From positions 1-6,687 of the forward strand of contig PASO01000021.1 in assembly GCA_002712135.1 (NCBI GenBank): DNA of 6,687 bases. The letters run 5' to 3'. Under the pieces are notes generated by a model, which was not told the origin of the DNA, did not search any database, and worked only from the letters and a program-made list of their open reading frames with translations. Both the position numbers and the translations under genes were made by a program. Positions 5,609-6,687 of this stretch are shown here, piece after piece. The DNA is from Gammaproteobacteria bacterium (GTDB lineage Bacteria > Pseudomonadota > Gammaproteobacteria > Pseudomonadales > Azotimanducaceae). Position 1 is the first letter of the stretch; each line of letters begins with the position of its first letter.

Positions 5609-6687
5609 ATGAGTGAACAAACACCAGATCCATACGATATACCGTTGGAAGAAATCTGTCTTATCGCGCCAGGCATTTGGGAACGAAATGAGGTGGAGCC
5701 CTTCCTAGAACGCCTTCGCAGAGAGGCACCTGTGCATTGGTGGGAGGATGATGGTTTCGGCTATTGGTCCCTTACTCGCTATGAAGATATCAAGGCGGTG
5801 GATGTCGATTATAAGACATTTTCGTCTGACGGGAGCATAACCGCTCTGGATCAGCAGGAGGATTTTCCGCTGGATATGTTTATCGCGATGGATCCACCAA
5901 AGCATGATGAGCAGCGCAAGGTGGTTAGTCCTGCGGTCGCACCTTCCAATCTGGCTAATCTCCAGGACACAATTCGGGAACGCGTTTGCAATATCCTTGA
6001 CTCGCTGCCTATAGGCGAGGAATTCAACTGGGTCGATAAAGTATCTATCGAACTCACTACTCAGATGCTGGCCACACTGTTCGACTTTCCTTTTGAAGAA
6101 CGTCGCAAGTTAACGCGCTGGTCGGATGTCGCGACCTCTAATGAAGACAATGGAGCGATGATCAGTGATGAACAGAAACAGGCTGAATTGCTGGAGTGTC
6201 TGCAATATTTCACTGCTTTGTGGGCAGAGAGGAAAAACAAACCCGGCGGATTTGATCTGATTTCCATGCTGGCTCACGGTGATGCAACGCAGGACATGGA
6301 TCCTATGGAGTTCCTGGGGAATCTCATTTTGCTCATTGTTGGCGGAAACGATACGACGAGAAATTCTATTTCTGGTGGTGTTGTTGCCCTTAATAAACAC
6401 CCGGATGAGTACCAAAAACTGCGTAATAATCCAAAGCTGATACCTAATATGGTAGCGGAAATTATCCGCTGGCAGACGCCGCTTTCCTATATGCGAAGAA
6501 CGGCAACAAAGGATACTGAAATACGTGGTAAGAAGATCCGTGAAGGAGATCGAGTGCTGCTGTGGTACGCCTCTGGGAACCGGGATCAGTCGGTCTTTGA
6601 GAATGCAAATAGTCTTATCATTGATAGAAAGAATGCGCGCAATCATCTGGCGTTTGGATTTGGTATCCACCGCTGTATGGGAAATCG
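5609..6687 (+). CDS. cyp153: Cytochrome P450 of the CYP153 family, alkane terminal hydroxylase (3' end outside the window)
   Basis: Soluble haem monooxygenase that hydroxylates the terminal carbon of medium-chain alkanes or fatty acids, using O2 and electrons from a ferredoxin and its reductase. The visible 359 residues contain MFIAMDPPKHDEQRK (90-104; C-helix His99 and Arg103), WVDKVSIELTTQMLATLFDF (about 145-164), the I-helix oxygen-activation motif GGNDTTRNS (245-253), ExxR as Glu284-Arg287 in EIIRWQTPLSYMRRTA, and the haem loop HLAFGFGIHRCMGN with Cys356 as iron ligand. These blocks match CYP153A enzymes closely (full length about 420). The window ends three residues after Cys356, so roughly 60 residues are missing by truncation, not by mutation. 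The start ATG 5609 has GAGG at 5597-5600, eight bases upstream. Neighbouring ferredoxin and reductase genes, usual partners, would be expected beyond the window. Confidence 0.92.
   Translation, partial: MSEQTPDPYDIPLEEICLIAPGIWERNEVEPFLERLRREAPVHWWEDDGFGYWSLTRYEDIKAVDVDYKTFSSDGSITALDQQEDFPLDMFIAMDPPKHDEQRKVVSPAVAPSNLANLQDTIRERVCNILDSLPIGEEFNWVDKVSIELTTQMLATLFDFPFEERRKLTRWSDVATSNEDNGAMISDEQKQAELLECLQYFTALWAERKNKPGGFDLISMLAHGDATQDMDPMEFLGNLILLIVGGNDTTRNSISGGVVALNKHPDEYQKLRNNPKLIPNMVAEIIRWQTPLSYMRRTATKDTEIRGKKIREGDRVLLWYASGNRDQSVFENANSLIIDRKNARNHLAFGFGIHRCMGN

Noticed and set aside
5602..5616. Four-codon leader peptide (ATG to TGA) overlapping the P450 start
   Set aside because: Its ATG is one base from the GAGG, too close for initiation, whereas the P450 ATG at 5609 has ideal spacing. 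Probably chance.
6110..6670. Open frame of 186 codons on the minus strand, plus others at 5705-6267
   Set aside because: They lie antisense to the CYP153 gene, whose own frame carries all P450 motifs; no recognisable domain is seen in the antisense products.

Overview
The window holds six protein-coding genes of moderate G+C on both strands, from what looks like an aerobic, lipid- or hydrocarbon-using proteobacterium, quite possibly marine and uncultured. The organism call is an inference from the mix of genes: an alpha-methylacyl-CoA racemase, a crotonase, a CYP153-type alkane hydroxylase and a selenocysteine-encoding peroxiredoxin. No rRNA, tRNA, insertion sequence, CRISPR array or phage gene was seen.

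Layout. (1) 10-1152, plus strand: alpha-methylacyl-CoA racemase (CoA-transferase family III). (2) 4518-1149, minus strand: a three-gene block read in the order enoyl-CoA hydratase/isomerase, IlvX-like thiamine-diphosphate enzyme, formylglycine-generating-enzyme-type protein. It runs into the racemase tail to tail, and the two stop codons overlap. (3) 4519-4650: a 132-bp divergent intergenic region. (4) 4651-5091, plus strand: a Bcp/PrxQ peroxiredoxin whose reading frame is crossed by a TGA exactly where the catalytic (peroxidatic) cysteine belongs. A good stem-loop lies just behind it. The best reading is a selenoprotein in which UGA encodes selenocysteine, and this is the most interesting object in the window. 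(5) 5092-5608: a 517-bp AT-richer non-coding stretch with several short palindromes and a direct repeat, probably the control region of the next gene. (6) 5609 to the window end, plus strand: the first 359 residues of a CYP153 cytochrome P450, cut three residues after the haem-ligand cysteine.

How the parts may work together. CYP153 makes primary alcohols from alkanes, whose acids enter beta-oxidation as CoA esters. The racemase fixes the stereochemistry of methyl-branched acyl-CoAs, and the crotonase acts on an acyl-CoA. An Sec-peroxiredoxin would remove peroxides, including lipid peroxides. The roles of the IlvX-like enzyme and of the formylglycine-generating-type enzyme in this setting are not clear from the sequence; no sulfatase, its usual client, is present. 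The selenocysteine machinery (selA, selB, selC, selD) is also not in the window, so the selenoprotein call rests on codon position, downstream conservation and the stem-loop.
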